The notes under the pieces: generated by a model
Told to the model about the DNA's origin: nothing
The model's database searches: none
What the model saw: the letters and a program-made list of their open reading frames with translations, nothing else
Shown here: positions 14,251-20,512 of the stretch, piece after piece
Layout: each line of letters begins with the position of its first letter
How positions within the stretch are numbered: the stretch's first letter is position 1
Made by a program: the position numbers and the translations under genes
IMG/VR virus record: IMGVR_UViG_3300020020_000169
Location: 1-22,085 of that record
Origin: a virus
Strand: one strand, 5' to 3'
DNA length: 22,085 nucleotides

Positions 14251-14526
14251 ATGTACATGGCGCGGAACGCTAAGCTTAAACCAGCCAAACCACCGTCTAG
14301 GGCGCCAACCTGGCGGCGCACCAATATGGTCAACTGGCGCAAGCACGCTCGGCTCACTCAGGAGCTAGTCGCAGACGCCGTAGGAGCGTCCTACGTCACC
14401 GTAGGGCGATGGGAGCGGGGCGAGGTGCCTCCCGACGCAAACGCACTGGAAACCCTTGCTAGGCTCTACGGAACCGACATCCATTCCATGTTGAATCGTC
14501 TGCCGTCCACGACAGACCAAAAATAA
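14251..14526 (+). CDS. Short XRE-family repressor (CI-like)
   Basis: 91 residues from the ATG at 14251; ATGs at 14257 and 14326 (MVNWRKHARL) are alternatives, and none has a ribosome-binding site. The XRE helix-turn-helix is canonical: ARLTQELVADAVGASYVTVG RW then ERGEVPPDANALETLARLYG (about residues 33-74 from the first Met). It lies between two operator pairs and reads in the same direction as the recombination operon, exactly the place and direction of lambda cI. Unlike lambda CI there is no LexA/S24-type autocleavage domain, so RecA-dependent induction by self-cleavage is not expected. It is the best candidate for the immunity repressor. Confidence 0.75.
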   Translation: MYMARNAKLKPAKPPSRAPTWRRTNMVNWRKHARLTQELVADAVGASYVTVGRWERGEVPPDANALETLARLYGTDIHSMLNRLPSTTDQK

Positions 14527-14528
14527 AT

Positions 14529-14582
14529 TGTACGCGCGGTGAACAATTGACTTGACGCCCCCTGTACGCGGGGTGTACAAGT
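14529..14582 (+). promoter_or_regulatory. Rightward early promoter with two operators (PL-like)
   Basis: Plus-strand promoter: -35 TTGACG (14552-14557), 16-bp spacer, TGTACA (14574-14579); TACAAG at 18 bp is an alternative -10. The proximal operator TGTAC-GCGGGGT-GTACA (14563-14579) is a perfect dyad covering the -10. The distal operator TGTAC-GCGCGGT-GAACA (14529-14545; with the flanking bases TTGTAC..GAACAA) lies upstream of the -35. Centres are 34 bp apart, as in the leftward module. Confidence 0.75.
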
Positions 14583-14607
14583 GCTCCTGCGAACACAGGA
14601 GCACGCC

Positions 14608-14907
14608 ATGTCAGCCCGCCCCACCGATTTCAGCCAGTTCGTAGTCACCCAGAGCCACGGGACGCACGGACACCAGAGCGTCACGTCGCCGGAAGACACC
14701 CGCGCAAGCATCGCCAACGACATCGCCACCGGCCAGATCGAACGCGATCGCGTTGTCTCCGTCGTTGAGTTCAACGTGTCCGAAGGGTGGTGCAAGGACA
14801 TTACCGACGACATTCTTGACGATGCAGAAATCATGTTCGGGCGGCAGCACGGCCCGCGCCGCGATCCGATGACTGGCGTCGATTTCCCCTTCGCTGAAAA
14901 TCATTGA
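14608..14907 (+). CDS. First gene of rightward operon, small phage protein
   Basis: 99 residues from the ATG at 14608, which has ACAGGAG about 8 nt upstream; nine extra upstream codons would lie inside the leader. The sequence starts MSARPTDFSQFVVTQSHGTH and contains ETTR-like polar stretches, FNVSEGWCKDITDDILDDAE and GPRRDPMTGVDFPFAENH. There are no cysteine clusters or membrane segments. As the first rightward gene it would be made immediately after derepression. No family recognised. Confidence 0.6.
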   Translation: MSARPTDFSQFVVTQSHGTHGHQSVTSPEDTRASIANDIATGQIERDRVVSVVEFNVSEGWCKDITDDILDDAEIMFGRQHGPRRDPMTGVDFPFAENH

Positions 14908-14915
14908 GGCGCGTC

Positions 14916-14996
14916 ATGGATCAGGCATCAGACTTTCTCGCGTTCTTCGCAATCTCGTTCTTCGTGGTTTTCGTCCTGATGATGGTGCCAGCATGA
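14916..14996 (+). CDS. 26-residue single-pass membrane peptide
   Basis: ATG at 14916 to TGA at 14996, missed by length filters. The peptide reads MDQASDFLAFFAISFFVVFV plus LMMVPA: a short polar N-terminus and one strongly hydrophobic helix. GAGG lies 6 nt before the ATG, and the end overlaps the next start as ATGA. The hydrophobicity together with both junctions suggests a real small membrane protein. Function unknown; its early position makes a lysis role unlikely. Confidence 0.55.
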   Translation: MDQASDFLAFFAISFFVVFVLMMVPA

Positions 14997-15325
14997 GCGT
15001 CCGGGACGCCTGCAAAGACTTACGCGAATGGCAAGAGCTGCGCCGCATGAACGACGATTTATTCGGCTATCCCGACACGCCGGGCCATCGTGGAGTTTTC
15101 ACACAAATCAAAGCGGCGGAAGCCATCAAGCCATGCACCGGACGGCTGCACAAATTGATCCTGTCCCACCTGACCAAAGGCGGCGCGACACGACAGGAAA
15201 TCTCGGACGACCTTGGCCTGAAACTGCAAACGGTATGCGGGCGCGTGCGGGAATTGGTTTTAGCTGGGTCGCTCAAGGATACCGACAGCGTTCGCAATGG
15301 CGGCAGAGTTGTGGAGGTGACGTGA
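14993..15325 (+). CDS. Winged-helix DNA-binding-like protein
   Basis: 110 residues. The N-terminal third is polar (MSVRDACKDLREWQELRRMN, PDTPGHRGVFTQIKAAEAIK). The C-terminal half (LHKLILSHLTKGGATRQEIS, DDLGLKLQTVCGRVRELVLA, DTDSVRNGGRVVEVT) has a winged-helix pattern: helix, GATRQEISDDLGL turn, recognition helix TVCGRVRELV, then a wing with R.GGRVVEV, as in small MarR-like phage proteins. It may regulate the early operon or assist replication. Coupled on both sides (ATGA at the start, TGATG at the end). Confidence 0.65.
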   Translation: MSVRDACKDLREWQELRRMNDDLFGYPDTPGHRGVFTQIKAAEAIKPCTGRLHKLILSHLTKGGATRQEISDDLGLKLQTVCGRVRELVLAGSLKDTDSVRNGGRVVEVT

Positions 15326-15525
15326 TGAGTATCGAAGAATACACGCCCGAGCATGTTTGGGGAATGGCGCTCCATTCCTTCCGCGAAGCAACGCGCACAA
15401 TTACCGAAATGGCACGCTCGCCCGACTATCGCGATTTTGCCGTCGAGGAAAGCGGCGAGATTGCCGAGGTTGTTCTGGCCGCAAATCTCATGTGGTCGAT
15501 GCTCGAAAAACGGAAGGCTGCGTGA
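15325..15525 (+). CDS. Small phage protein, function unknown
   Basis: 66 residues from the ATG at 15325, which overlaps the previous stop by one base (TGATG) and has GGAGG about 9 nt upstream. The sequence is acidic and helical: MSIEEYTPEHVWGMALHSFR, TRTITEMARSPDYRDFAVEE, SGEIAEVVLAANLMWSMLEK. Its own stop overlaps the next start by one base. Located directly before the probable annealing protein; no family known. Confidence 0.6.
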   Translation: MSIEEYTPEHVWGMALHSFREATRTITEMARSPDYRDFAVEESGEIAEVVLAANLMWSMLEKRKAA

Positions 15526-16211
15526 TGCCGAATTTTCCGAAAGAAATTGCCGACTTCATGGCGAAGTTCAAAGTGTCGTTCGATGAGGTGTGGAAAATCC
15601 CGCAGGGCAACGCCTATGCGGTCAAGCACAAGGCGCTAGAACGCGTCGCCGCAGAACAGAAGATCGAGCATCACCCGCCGATCATCGTGCAAGCCGATCT
15701 AGCAAACAAAACCGTCGCGCTTGTCGTCACCTCCACAATGGGCGGCCGGCACGAATGGGCGACTGGCGAAGCGGCTCCGTACAACAACAAGAACGGCTAT
15801 CCGCTGGCGATGGCTGAGAAGCGCGCGAAAGACCGCACCATTCTCAAGCTGCTGCAAGCCCACGGCGCGCTCTATTCCGAGGACGAGGCCGACGACTTCA
15901 AACGCGAGAACCCGCACGTCACCAGGCCGACCGACATCGTGCCGGACGTTGAATACGACGAACAGGGCCAGCCGGTAGACAACATTCCGAACGGCGATCC
16001 GTCGATTGACCAGCTGCCGAAGGCCAAAGCTCGCGCTGATTTCGAGGCCGCGCAAAAGGAAATGCGCGCGACTGTGACAATCAAGCAGCTTCAGGATTGG
16101 GGCGAGCGGAACGCAAACCGTGTCGCATCATTCCCGAACGACTGGCAGGCGATCTTTCGCGGCCTCTACATCGAACAACGTGATGCGCTTCGTGGAAAGG
16201 TCGCAGCGTGA
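15525..16211 (+). CDS. Putative ssDNA-annealing recombinase (Rad52-like)
   Basis: 228 residues from the ATG at 15525 (TGATG with the previous gene). The core (KFKVSFDEVWKIPQGNAYAV, ALERVAAEQKIEHHPPIIVQ, GRHEWATGEAAPYNNKNGYP, LAMAEKRAKDRTILKLLQAH, GALYSEDEADDF; residues 15-125) has the order of beta strands, a GEA motif and a final MAEKRAKDR helix reminiscent of phage annealing proteins of the Rad52 superfamily (Sak/ERF type). The C-terminal half is charged and helical, with a KQLQDWGERNANRVASFPND segment. It is followed at once by an SSB-tail protein and NinB, which supports a role in annealing replication intermediates. Family assignment is by eye and context. Confidence 0.6.
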   Translation: MPNFPKEIADFMAKFKVSFDEVWKIPQGNAYAVKHKALERVAAEQKIEHHPPIIVQADLANKTVALVVTSTMGGRHEWATGEAAPYNNKNGYPLAMAEKRAKDRTILKLLQAHGALYSEDEADDFKRENPHVTRPTDIVPDVEYDEQGQPVDNIPNGDPSIDQLPKAKARADFEAAQKEMRATVTIKQLQDWGERNANRVASFPNDWQAIFRGLYIEQRDALRGKVAA

Positions 16212-16480
16212 TGGCATACGAGCAAAAAGATAACACCGGGTCGTTGTTCAAAAACGACAAGAAAGAAACCGACAGTCACCCCGACTATACCGGCAGCGCG
16301 CTTATCGACGGCGCCAGCTATTGGATGTCTGGCTGGCTCAATGAAACCAAGGACGGCCGGAAGTATATGAAATTCGGCTTTAAGCCGAAGGAAGATCGCC
16401 AGCCGGGGCAGAGGATCAGCGACCGCGCCAAGGCAACTCAGCCGAAATCCCGTGATCTTGACGACGAAATTCCTTTCTAA
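16211..16480 (+). CDS. Mini-protein with SSB-like acidic tail
   Basis: 89 residues from the ATG at 16211 (TGATG with the annealing gene; an in-frame GTG one codon upstream is less likely). The N-terminal half (MAYEQKDNTGSLFKNDKKET, YTGSALIDGASYWMSGWLNE, DGRKYMKFGFKPK) is a short beta-rich domain common in phages. A Gln/Arg linker leads to the C-terminus SRDLDDEIPF, which copies the tip of bacterial SSB (DDDIPF) that recruits recombination and replication partners. It may bring host SSB-binding proteins to phage DNA coated by the annealing protein. It is too short for a typical full OB-fold SSB. Confidence 0.7.
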   Translation: MAYEQKDNTGSLFKNDKKETDSHPDYTGSALIDGASYWMSGWLNETKDGRKYMKFGFKPKEDRQPGQRISDRAKATQPKSRDLDDEIPF

Positions 16481-16875
16481 TGAGCCGACACACCATCATC
16501 CTTCGCGGAAGTGCCGACCGGGCGCGGGTAGTTAAGTATGCGTCCCAAGCCCCGGTCGGAACCCGCGTGGATTTCAAGGCAGCAAAGCGAACGCTGCCGC
16601 AGAACGATCGCATGTGGGCAATGCTCACCGACATCGCCAATCAGAGGGAACATTGCGGGCGCAAATACACACCCAACCAATGGAAGGTGCTGTTCATGCA
16701 CGCCTGCGGACAACAAATGGAATTTGTCCAGACGCTCGACGGATCAACCTTTATGCCGCTTGGCTATCGGTCGTCCGAGTTGTCGGTAGGTGAAATGTCG
16801 GAGCTAATCGACTGCATGGCCGCGTGGGGCGCTGAGAACGGTGTCAAGTTCCACGATCAGGCGGAAGCGGCATGA
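16480..16875 (+). CDS. ninB: NinB / Orf-family recombination mediator
   Basis: 131 residues, the usual length. Typical NinB features are present: a FKAAKRTLPQNDRMWAMLTD block (residues about 33-52), ANQREHCGRKYTPNQWKVLF, MHACGQQMEFV, LGYRSSELSVGEMSELIDCM and the C-terminal WGAENGVKFHD. In lambda this protein (Orf) binds single-stranded DNA and SSB and replaces RecFOR functions in Red recombination. The start overlaps the previous stop as TAATG. Finding it directly after the SSB-tail gene is typical of phage recombination cassettes. Confidence 0.88.
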   Translation: MSRHTIILRGSADRARVVKYASQAPVGTRVDFKAAKRTLPQNDRMWAMLTDIANQREHCGRKYTPNQWKVLFMHACGQQMEFVQTLDGSTFMPLGYRSSELSVGEMSELIDCMAAWGAENGVKFHDQAEAA

Positions 16876-17261
16876 TCCGTCGCCCGCGAGTTCACAACGA
16901 GAAGCACCTGAAATTTGTGCGCGGCCTGCCGTGCTGTGTGTGCGGCAACAACATCGCGAGCGAAGCAGCGCATGTCCGCTTTGCCTGTGAGGCAGTCGGG
17001 AAGCGCAAGGTTGGGGTCGGCGAAAAGCCCGACGATAAATGGACGGTCCCTCTGTGTGGCATGCATCACCGGATGCAACACGAATGGGGCGAACGTGAGT
17101 TCTGGAAAGCCTACGGCAAAGACCCGATCGTGATTGCGCAGGCGCTATGGATGTGGACGGGCGACCAGGAGGCAGGCGAGGGAATAACGGGCGCGCGTTG
17201 GCTTGAACGTGAAAGATTGAAAATAGCGACCAAGGCCAATAACCGCCGCTTCAATAGCTAA
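16872..17261 (+). CDS. HNH/DUF968-type zinc protein, putative nuclease
   Basis: 129 residues, ATGA overlap with ninB. The metal-binding pattern is clear: Cys21/Cys22 and Cys24 in LPCCVCG, His34 in EAAHVRF, then VPLCGMHHRMQHEWG with Cys62, His65, His66 and His70. This layout is that of the DUF968/HNH-like proteins found next to NinB in many phages, thought to be recombination nucleases with a beta-beta-alpha metal fold. The C-terminal part (EFWKAYGKDPIVIAQALWMW) is helical and may position DNA. Nuclease activity is inferred from the family. Confidence 0.8.
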   Translation: MIRRPRVHNEKHLKFVRGLPCCVCGNNIASEAAHVRFACEAVGKRKVGVGEKPDDKWTVPLCGMHHRMQHEWGEREFWKAYGKDPIVIAQALWMWTGDQEAGEGITGARWLERERLKIATKANNRRFNS

Positions 17262-17282
17262 CGCAGGATGAAGGATAATCCG

Positions 17283-17687
17283 ATGCCAATTCAAAGGGTC
17301 TACGACACAGAACGCGGCACGGTGATGGCATTTGTTGCCGATGTCATCTGGACGCGCCCAGAGGACTCCACGCCTCCGTTTAACGAGCCCGTTCTGGTCG
17401 TGCTTGGAAGCTGGCTCAATCGAGGAGCCGGATTTCAACGGCATACCACCGTCTCAACCGTTCGCATCATGCAACAGGACACCACCGGAGACGAGGACGA
17501 AGGCGAAAAGATGCGCGCCGAACTAGAGAGCGGCGAAACGGCGTGGAGCGATCTGCAATTTCTAATGCTGGACGACGACGACGACGAATTGTCTGCCTAT
17601 TCGGACAGCATCCAATGGTGGTCAGCCTTCCCGGACCTCCCAGACCCAACGTCGCTCGCGACAGCTTTAGGCCAAATGGAGAAGTGA
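17283..17687 (+). CDS. Acidic phage protein, function unknown
   Basis: 134 residues from the ATG at 17283, which has AAGGA about 8 nt upstream; an ATG at 17268 lacks a spaced ribosome-binding site. Beta-strand N-terminus (MPIQRVYDTERGTVMAFVAD, NEPVLVVLGSWLNRG), then an acidic stretch (GDEDEGEKMRAELESGE) and LMLDDDDDELSAYSDS, encoded in part by a run of GAC triplets near 17571-17585, ending in WWSAFPDLPDP. The VLVVxGSW...WxxLPDxP pattern recalls DUF551-like phage proteins, but the match is not firm. Confidence 0.6.
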   Translation: MPIQRVYDTERGTVMAFVADVIWTRPEDSTPPFNEPVLVVLGSWLNRGAGFQRHTTVSTVRIMQQDTTGDEDEGEKMRAELESGETAWSDLQFLMLDDDDDELSAYSDSIQWWSAFPDLPDPTSLATALGQMEK

Positions 17688-17688
17688 C

Positions 17689-17955
17689 ATGCTCTACGAT
17701 CCGAAGTGGGAAAAGCCTGCACGATCTCTAGCTGGCTTTGTCGCGTGGCTGGAATTGCAGCCCGCCAACAAGCAGTACTGCCCCGTCTCGCCGAATGTAT
17801 GTGCATTGGCGCAATACCTCGGCGGCTTCTGCAATCCCAGTGATGAGGGCGCGATCATTGGCGGGGACGGGGACATCATCTTTGGGCACCCGCGCACCTT
17901 TGGTGGAGTCCTTGAGCGTGCCCGTTCGGCGTTATCCGCAGGGGAAGGTCGATGA
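17689..17955 (+). CDS. Small phage protein, function unknown
   Basis: 88 residues. Starts MLYDPKWEKPARSLAGFVAW and contains LQPANKQYCPVSPNVCALAQ followed by YLGGFCNPSDEGAIIGGDGD. Three cysteines are present but not in a clear metal-binding spacing. Such LxxFxxWLExQP...Y.......CxxAQYL proteins occur widely in phage early regions. The ATG begins one base after the previous stop, and its end overlaps the next start as ATGA. Role unknown. Confidence 0.65.
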   Translation: MLYDPKWEKPARSLAGFVAWLELQPANKQYCPVSPNVCALAQYLGGFCNPSDEGAIIGGDGDIIFGHPRTFGGVLERARSALSAGEGR

Positions 17956-18152
17956 TAGGCGAGAGGTTTGAGATCACGATCAAATACACCGTGGACAGGG
18001 ACGCAATCCCTGGCTGGGGGCACCAGCCCGAGAACTGGATCGATCTCGCCACGCACGCAGTCAGTATCCAGACCCACTATCACCCGGAGATCGAGGTGAT
18101 GTCGGTGGCAACACTGCCGCCCCAACCCAGTGGGCAGGGAGAGCAAAAATGA
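17952..18152 (+). CDS. Small phage protein, function unknown
   Basis: 66 residues, ATGA-coupled at both ends. Likely beta-rich: MIGERFEITIKYTVDRDAIP, GWGHQPENWIDLATHAVSIQ, THYHPEIEVMSVATLPPQP. No recognised motif. Five His residues are spread through the C-terminal two thirds, without a metal-site spacing. Confidence 0.55.
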   Translation: MIGERFEITIKYTVDRDAIPGWGHQPENWIDLATHAVSIQTHYHPEIEVMSVATLPPQPSGQGEQK

Positions 18153-18274
18153 CCCCGCGCGCCAAGAGCAGGCTGGACGAGACGTACTTTCGCGGCTGCG
18201 CCTGGATGGTCCTTGGCATGTTTGTCTTCGCCGGGCTGTGCGGTGTGGTCGCAACGATTTGGGGCAAGCCATGA
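18149..18274 (+). CDS. 41-residue single-pass membrane protein
   Basis: ATG at 18149 (ATGA overlap with the previous stop) to TGA at 18274, itself overlapping the next ATG. A polar, positive N-terminus (MTPRAKSRLDETYFRG) precedes one hydrophobic helix (CAWMVLGMFVFAGLCGVVAT) and a short IWGKP tail. The charge distribution suggests an inner-membrane protein with its N-terminus inside. Too short for routine calling, but both junctions are coupled. Confidence 0.55.
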   Translation: MTPRAKSRLDETYFRGCAWMVLGMFVFAGLCGVVATIWGKP

Positions 18275-18333
18275 GCGCAAAACGGCGACGCAAGAAGCGA
18301 GTCTGGGTAATCGTTGTGGTGGAGTTCGACTAA
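18271..18333 (+). CDS. 20-residue basic-hydrophobic peptide
   Basis: ATG at 18271 (overlapping TGA of the previous frame) to TAA at 18333, where the next gene starts (TAATG). The peptide begins MSAKRRRKKRVWVIVVVEFD: seven basic residues then a short Val/Ile segment. It may be a real micro-protein or merely a coupling frame that carries ribosomes between its neighbours. The only evidence is the perfect junctions. Confidence 0.35.
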   Translation: MSAKRRRKKRVWVIVVVEFD

Positions 18334-18536
18334 TGACTGACATCGCACGCCTCAAGGATCAACTCAGCGGCGCTTACTTTATCCAAAGCAAGCTGACGGC
18401 CGAGAATGAACGGCTGCGCGGCGCGCTGACGGAAATGCTTGCCGACCTAGACGACCCGGACTTGATCGAGATTTCGGCCGCAACAATTGCGCGAGCACGT
18501 CAGGCCCTCAACATCCATTTAGGAGACGGGAAGTGA
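18333..18536 (+). CDS. Small coiled-coil phage protein
   Basis: 67 residues from the ATG at 18333 (TAATG). Residues about 5-37 form a coiled coil (RLKDQLSGAYFIQSKLTAEN, ERLRGALTEMLADLDD), and a second helix follows (ISAATIARARQALNIHLG). Such ENERLRxAL proteins are frequent among accessory genes of early phage operons and are thought to oligomerise. Function unknown. The stop overlaps the next GTG start. Confidence 0.65.
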   Translation: MTDIARLKDQLSGAYFIQSKLTAENERLRGALTEMLADLDDPDLIEISAATIARARQALNIHLGDGK

Positions 18537-18787
18537 CTGCTCACTATCTGCTCGATCCACTCTCGCCCCTCCCCGCTCGCTGGCGCGACAAGCACGGGCC
18601 GCTGCGTGTGCTCGCTGGTCCGGTCAAGGGATGGGTGATGGTTAAGCGGCCTCACGCTGAAACGCCATTCGTGCTTCGTGTGTCGGACCTCTGCAACGCG
18701 ACGAAGCGCGAACCGCACGGGCCGTTTGAAGTGGTTGGAGTGAAGGTGGGAACGACGCTCCGCACGCATGAAGGACGGGGAGAATGA
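18533..18787 (+). CDS. Small phage protein with GTG start, function unknown
   Basis: 84 residues. The GTG at 18533 overlaps the previous stop (GTGA) and has AGGAG about 9 nt upstream, which decides the start. Basic, beta-rich sequence: HYLLDPLSPLPARWRDKHGP, LRVLAGPVKGWVMVKRPHAE, TPFVLRVSDLCNA, VVGVKVGTTLRTH. The AGPVKGWVMVRRP core followed by PFVxxVxDL resembles small SH3-like folds, an unverified impression. Confidence 0.55.
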   Translation: MTAHYLLDPLSPLPARWRDKHGPLRVLAGPVKGWVMVKRPHAETPFVLRVSDLCNATKREPHGPFEVVGVKVGTTLRTHEGRGE

Positions 18788-18981
18788 ACGACTTTCTTAT
18801 GAACGCTGTTGGCCTCACGGCTTCAATGTTTGGAATCCCGGGCATGACCGGCATCTTCATGATGTCGATATTTCTTGGCTCAACAGTTCACCCTCTGCTT
18901 TTCGGCTGCGTTCTATTAGTTCCCGTGTGGGGAGCCGGAGCAATAGCGATAATGAATTGGTCCTATGACCGCTGGGCCTAA
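18784..18981 (+). CDS. Small two-helix membrane protein
   Basis: 65 residues, ATGA overlap. Two hydrophobic segments (VGLTASMFGIPGMTGIFMMS continuing IFLGS; and VHPLLFGCVLLVPVWGAGAI) with a C-terminal MNWSYDRWA. The overall look is of a small inner-membrane protein. Position in the early rightward operon argues for a host-takeover or exclusion function rather than a holin, but neither is supported by a motif. Confidence 0.55.
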   Translation: MNDFLMNAVGLTASMFGIPGMTGIFMMSIFLGSTVHPLLFGCVLLVPVWGAGAIAIMNWSYDRWA

Positions 18982-19003
18982 ACGACAAACAAAGGATAGG
19001 GGA

Positions 19004-19219
19004 ATGACGAGGGATGTTGATGTGAACGTGGCGCGCGAGACGTGCGACGCGCTGATGGCTCTCAACAAGAAGGTTGGCGAGTGCGCTCGCCTGGGAATCC
19101 TTGTTGAGATGATGCCGACGCACAACGGTCGCGGCCTAGTCACCGGCTACACGGTTGAGTTCACGCGCACCGAAAGAATTGTGCCGTTCAAGACTGGCGA
19201 CGACGCAAACGAAAAGTGA
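19004..19219 (+). CDS. Small phage protein, function unknown
   Basis: 71 residues from the ATG at 19004, chosen because of AGGGG about 3-4 nt upstream preceded by AAAGGAT; the frame is open to 18965. Helical N-terminal half (MTRDVDVNVARETCDALMAL, NKKVGECARLGILVEMMPTH) and a beta C-terminal half (GRGLVTGYTVEFTRTERIVP). Three-element alpha-beta architecture is likely. No known family. Confidence 0.55.
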   Translation: MTRDVDVNVARETCDALMALNKKVGECARLGILVEMMPTHNGRGLVTGYTVEFTRTERIVPFKTGDDANEK

Positions 19220-19230
19220 AGGAGAAACCG

Positions 19231-19410
19231 ATGGCAACCGATTTCAAAGAGGCGACCGAGTATCTCGAAACCGGCGGGATTGGGGAAGTCTACGGGCTTG
19301 CCGAGATGTCGCTGCGCCTGGGGGCACCCAAGGTGCAGATAGACGCCGACATGGCGATGGCGCTGTGCCTGCTCGCCAACGAGGCGCTGAACCGCCGCAA
19401 AGCTCACTAA
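19231..19410 (+). CDS. 59-residue small phage protein
   Basis: ATG at 19231 with AAGGAG about 9 nt upstream; an in-frame GTG at 19216 is embedded in that ribosome-binding region. Sequence MATDFKEATEYLETGGIGEV, YGLAEMSLRLGAPKVQIDAD, MAMALCLLANEALNRRKAH: mostly helical, weakly amphipathic. No motif recognised; membership of the operon rests on spacing and codon use. Confidence 0.55.
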   Translation: MATDFKEATEYLETGGIGEVYGLAEMSLRLGAPKVQIDADMAMALCLLANEALNRRKAH

Positions 19411-19425
19411 CGAGGACATTAGAAC

Positions 19426-19635
19426 GTGACCCCCATCCAGTTCAAAGCCCTTGAGTGGTTTGCCGCAAACGGGCCGATAGGCTGGTTTGATGCGAACGCA
19501 CCAACGCGGCACACACGCAGGCGGCTTGAGCAGGCCGGATGGATCGCGCCGCTGCCCGCTCAGTCGATGCAAGTTCTCAAGTTTGAGATCACCGAGGCGG
19601 GCAGAAAAGCTTTGGCTGCCCGTACCCCGACATGA
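19426..19635 (+). CDS. Winged-helix-like small protein
   Basis: 69 residues with a GTG start at 19426, GAGGA about 10 nt upstream. The arrangement FKALEWFAANGPIGWFDANA, TRHTRRRLEQAGWIAPLPAQ, LKFEITEAGRKALAA is that of a compact winged helix: helix, short helix, RRRLEQAGWI recognition helix, wing, and ITEAGRKAL ending as in MarR/PadR-like proteins. It may bind DNA as an early regulator. The stop overlaps the next ATG (ATGA). Confidence 0.6.
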   Translation: MTPIQFKALEWFAANGPIGWFDANAPTRHTRRRLEQAGWIAPLPAQSMQVLKFEITEAGRKALAARTPT

Positions 19636-19886
19636 AGAAATCACAGAGGACCACAATCATCAAACTGGCGTGTGAGGCATTTCAGCCGAGGGTTATGAAA
19701 GAGCCTTGCAGGTTTCCTGACTGTGCTTGCAAGGGACCGCCTGAGACGGCGGACGGTGTGATCGATATGCTCTGGATGGAATTGAGCGAAGCGTTATCCG
19801 GCCAAGAGACAGACCTGAAGCGCGACACAGATTGGGATCATCGCGCCGTAAACACACCGCTCAATTTCTTTGAGCCGAAGCGTTAA
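19632..19886 (+). CDS. Small phage protein with Cys cluster
   Basis: 84 residues, ATGA coupled to the gene before. Contains CRFPDCACKG (three Cys within 8 residues) after EAFQPRVMKEP, and an acidic helical segment (DGVIDMLWMELSEALSGQET). A fourth Cys at residue 14 could complete a metal site. The C-terminus is DWDHRAVNTPLNFFEPKR. No family is recognised. Confidence 0.55.
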   Translation: MKKSQRTTIIKLACEAFQPRVMKEPCRFPDCACKGPPETADGVIDMLWMELSEALSGQETDLKRDTDWDHRAVNTPLNFFEPKR

Positions 19887-19910
19887 CCGGCCGTTTGGGA
19901 GGGTCGAACG

Positions 19911-20195
19911 ATGCCTGAGATGTGCTCATGGTGCGGCGGCATCGGCAAGGTTCGCAATCTCGCAACCATGTCGCCATCGGATGACGAGGAGTGCTCGCAG
20001 TGCAACGGCACTGGCCTAGCCAAGACCACGCTCGAAAAGCTCGAAGCCATTTGCGACGAAATCTTTGAGCGATGGGACAAGGACCAACGATCCGGCAAGT
20101 TGTTGTCGGCTCTCGCTGGTCGCCTGCCCGGCTATCGGGGGGACGTGGATGAGGTCCGCGCGGCGTTAACCACCCGTTTCGGAGAAAAGCCATGA
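19911..20195 (+). CDS. DnaJ-type zinc-finger small protein
   Basis: 94 residues. Two CxxCxGxG-like motifs, CSWCGGIG (Cys5, Cys8) and CSQCNGTG (Cys28, Cys31), form one zinc ribbon as in the Cys-rich region of DnaJ, followed by an independent helical region (TTLEKLEAICDEIFERWDKD, DVDEVRAALTTRFGEKP). No J domain is present. Single DnaJ-like zinc modules are common in small phage proteins of unknown role. The stop overlaps the next ATG (ATGA). Confidence 0.7.
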   Translation: MPEMCSWCGGIGKVRNLATMSPSDDEECSQCNGTGLAKTTLEKLEAICDEIFERWDKDQRSGKLLSALAGRLPGYRGDVDEVRAALTTRFGEKP

Positions 20196-20512
20196 GGCCA
20201 GAACTTCCAGTTCTCATCAAAGCGCGCGCCAAGATCGCTGATCCCGCAAAGTGGGGAAAGGGGATACGCGGCAACGGTCGGCGGTCGCTTGATACTTGCT
20301 GCGCGGCTGAAGCAATCGAGGACTGCGAAGTTCCGGCGGATATACGGAGCGCCGCGTTCCAGGCCGTGCGGCGCGGGGCGGGACTCAATCTAGCAATGGA
20401 CATCGTGCGGTGGAACGACGCGCATACAACAAAGCACGCCGACGTGCTGGCGGCCTTCGACAAGGCAATTGCGGACGCCGTTAACCCCACATTTGAGAGG
20501 ACACCAGAATGA
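20192..20512 (+). CDS. DUF6197-like phage protein
   Basis: 106 residues. The order WGKGIRGNGRRSLDTCCAAE, then AAFQAVRRGAGLN and the C-terminal IVRWNDAHTTKHADVLAAFD KAIADA matches the DUF6197 pattern (N-terminal W-containing turn, CxxxA, and a WNDxxxxxxxDVLAxxDxAI helix). These proteins occur in actinobacteria and phages without assigned function. Coupled by ATGA to both neighbours. Confidence 0.6.
   Translation: MRPELPVLIKARAKIADPAKWGKGIRGNGRRSLDTCCAAEAIEDCEVPADIRSAAFQAVRRGAGLNLAMDIVRWNDAHTTKHADVLAAFDKAIADAVNPTFERTPE

Noticed and set aside
17571-17585. GAC triplet run as a possible phase-variation repeat
   Set aside because: Five triplets encode Asp residues in frame; a triplet repeat cannot switch the frame and the run is short.
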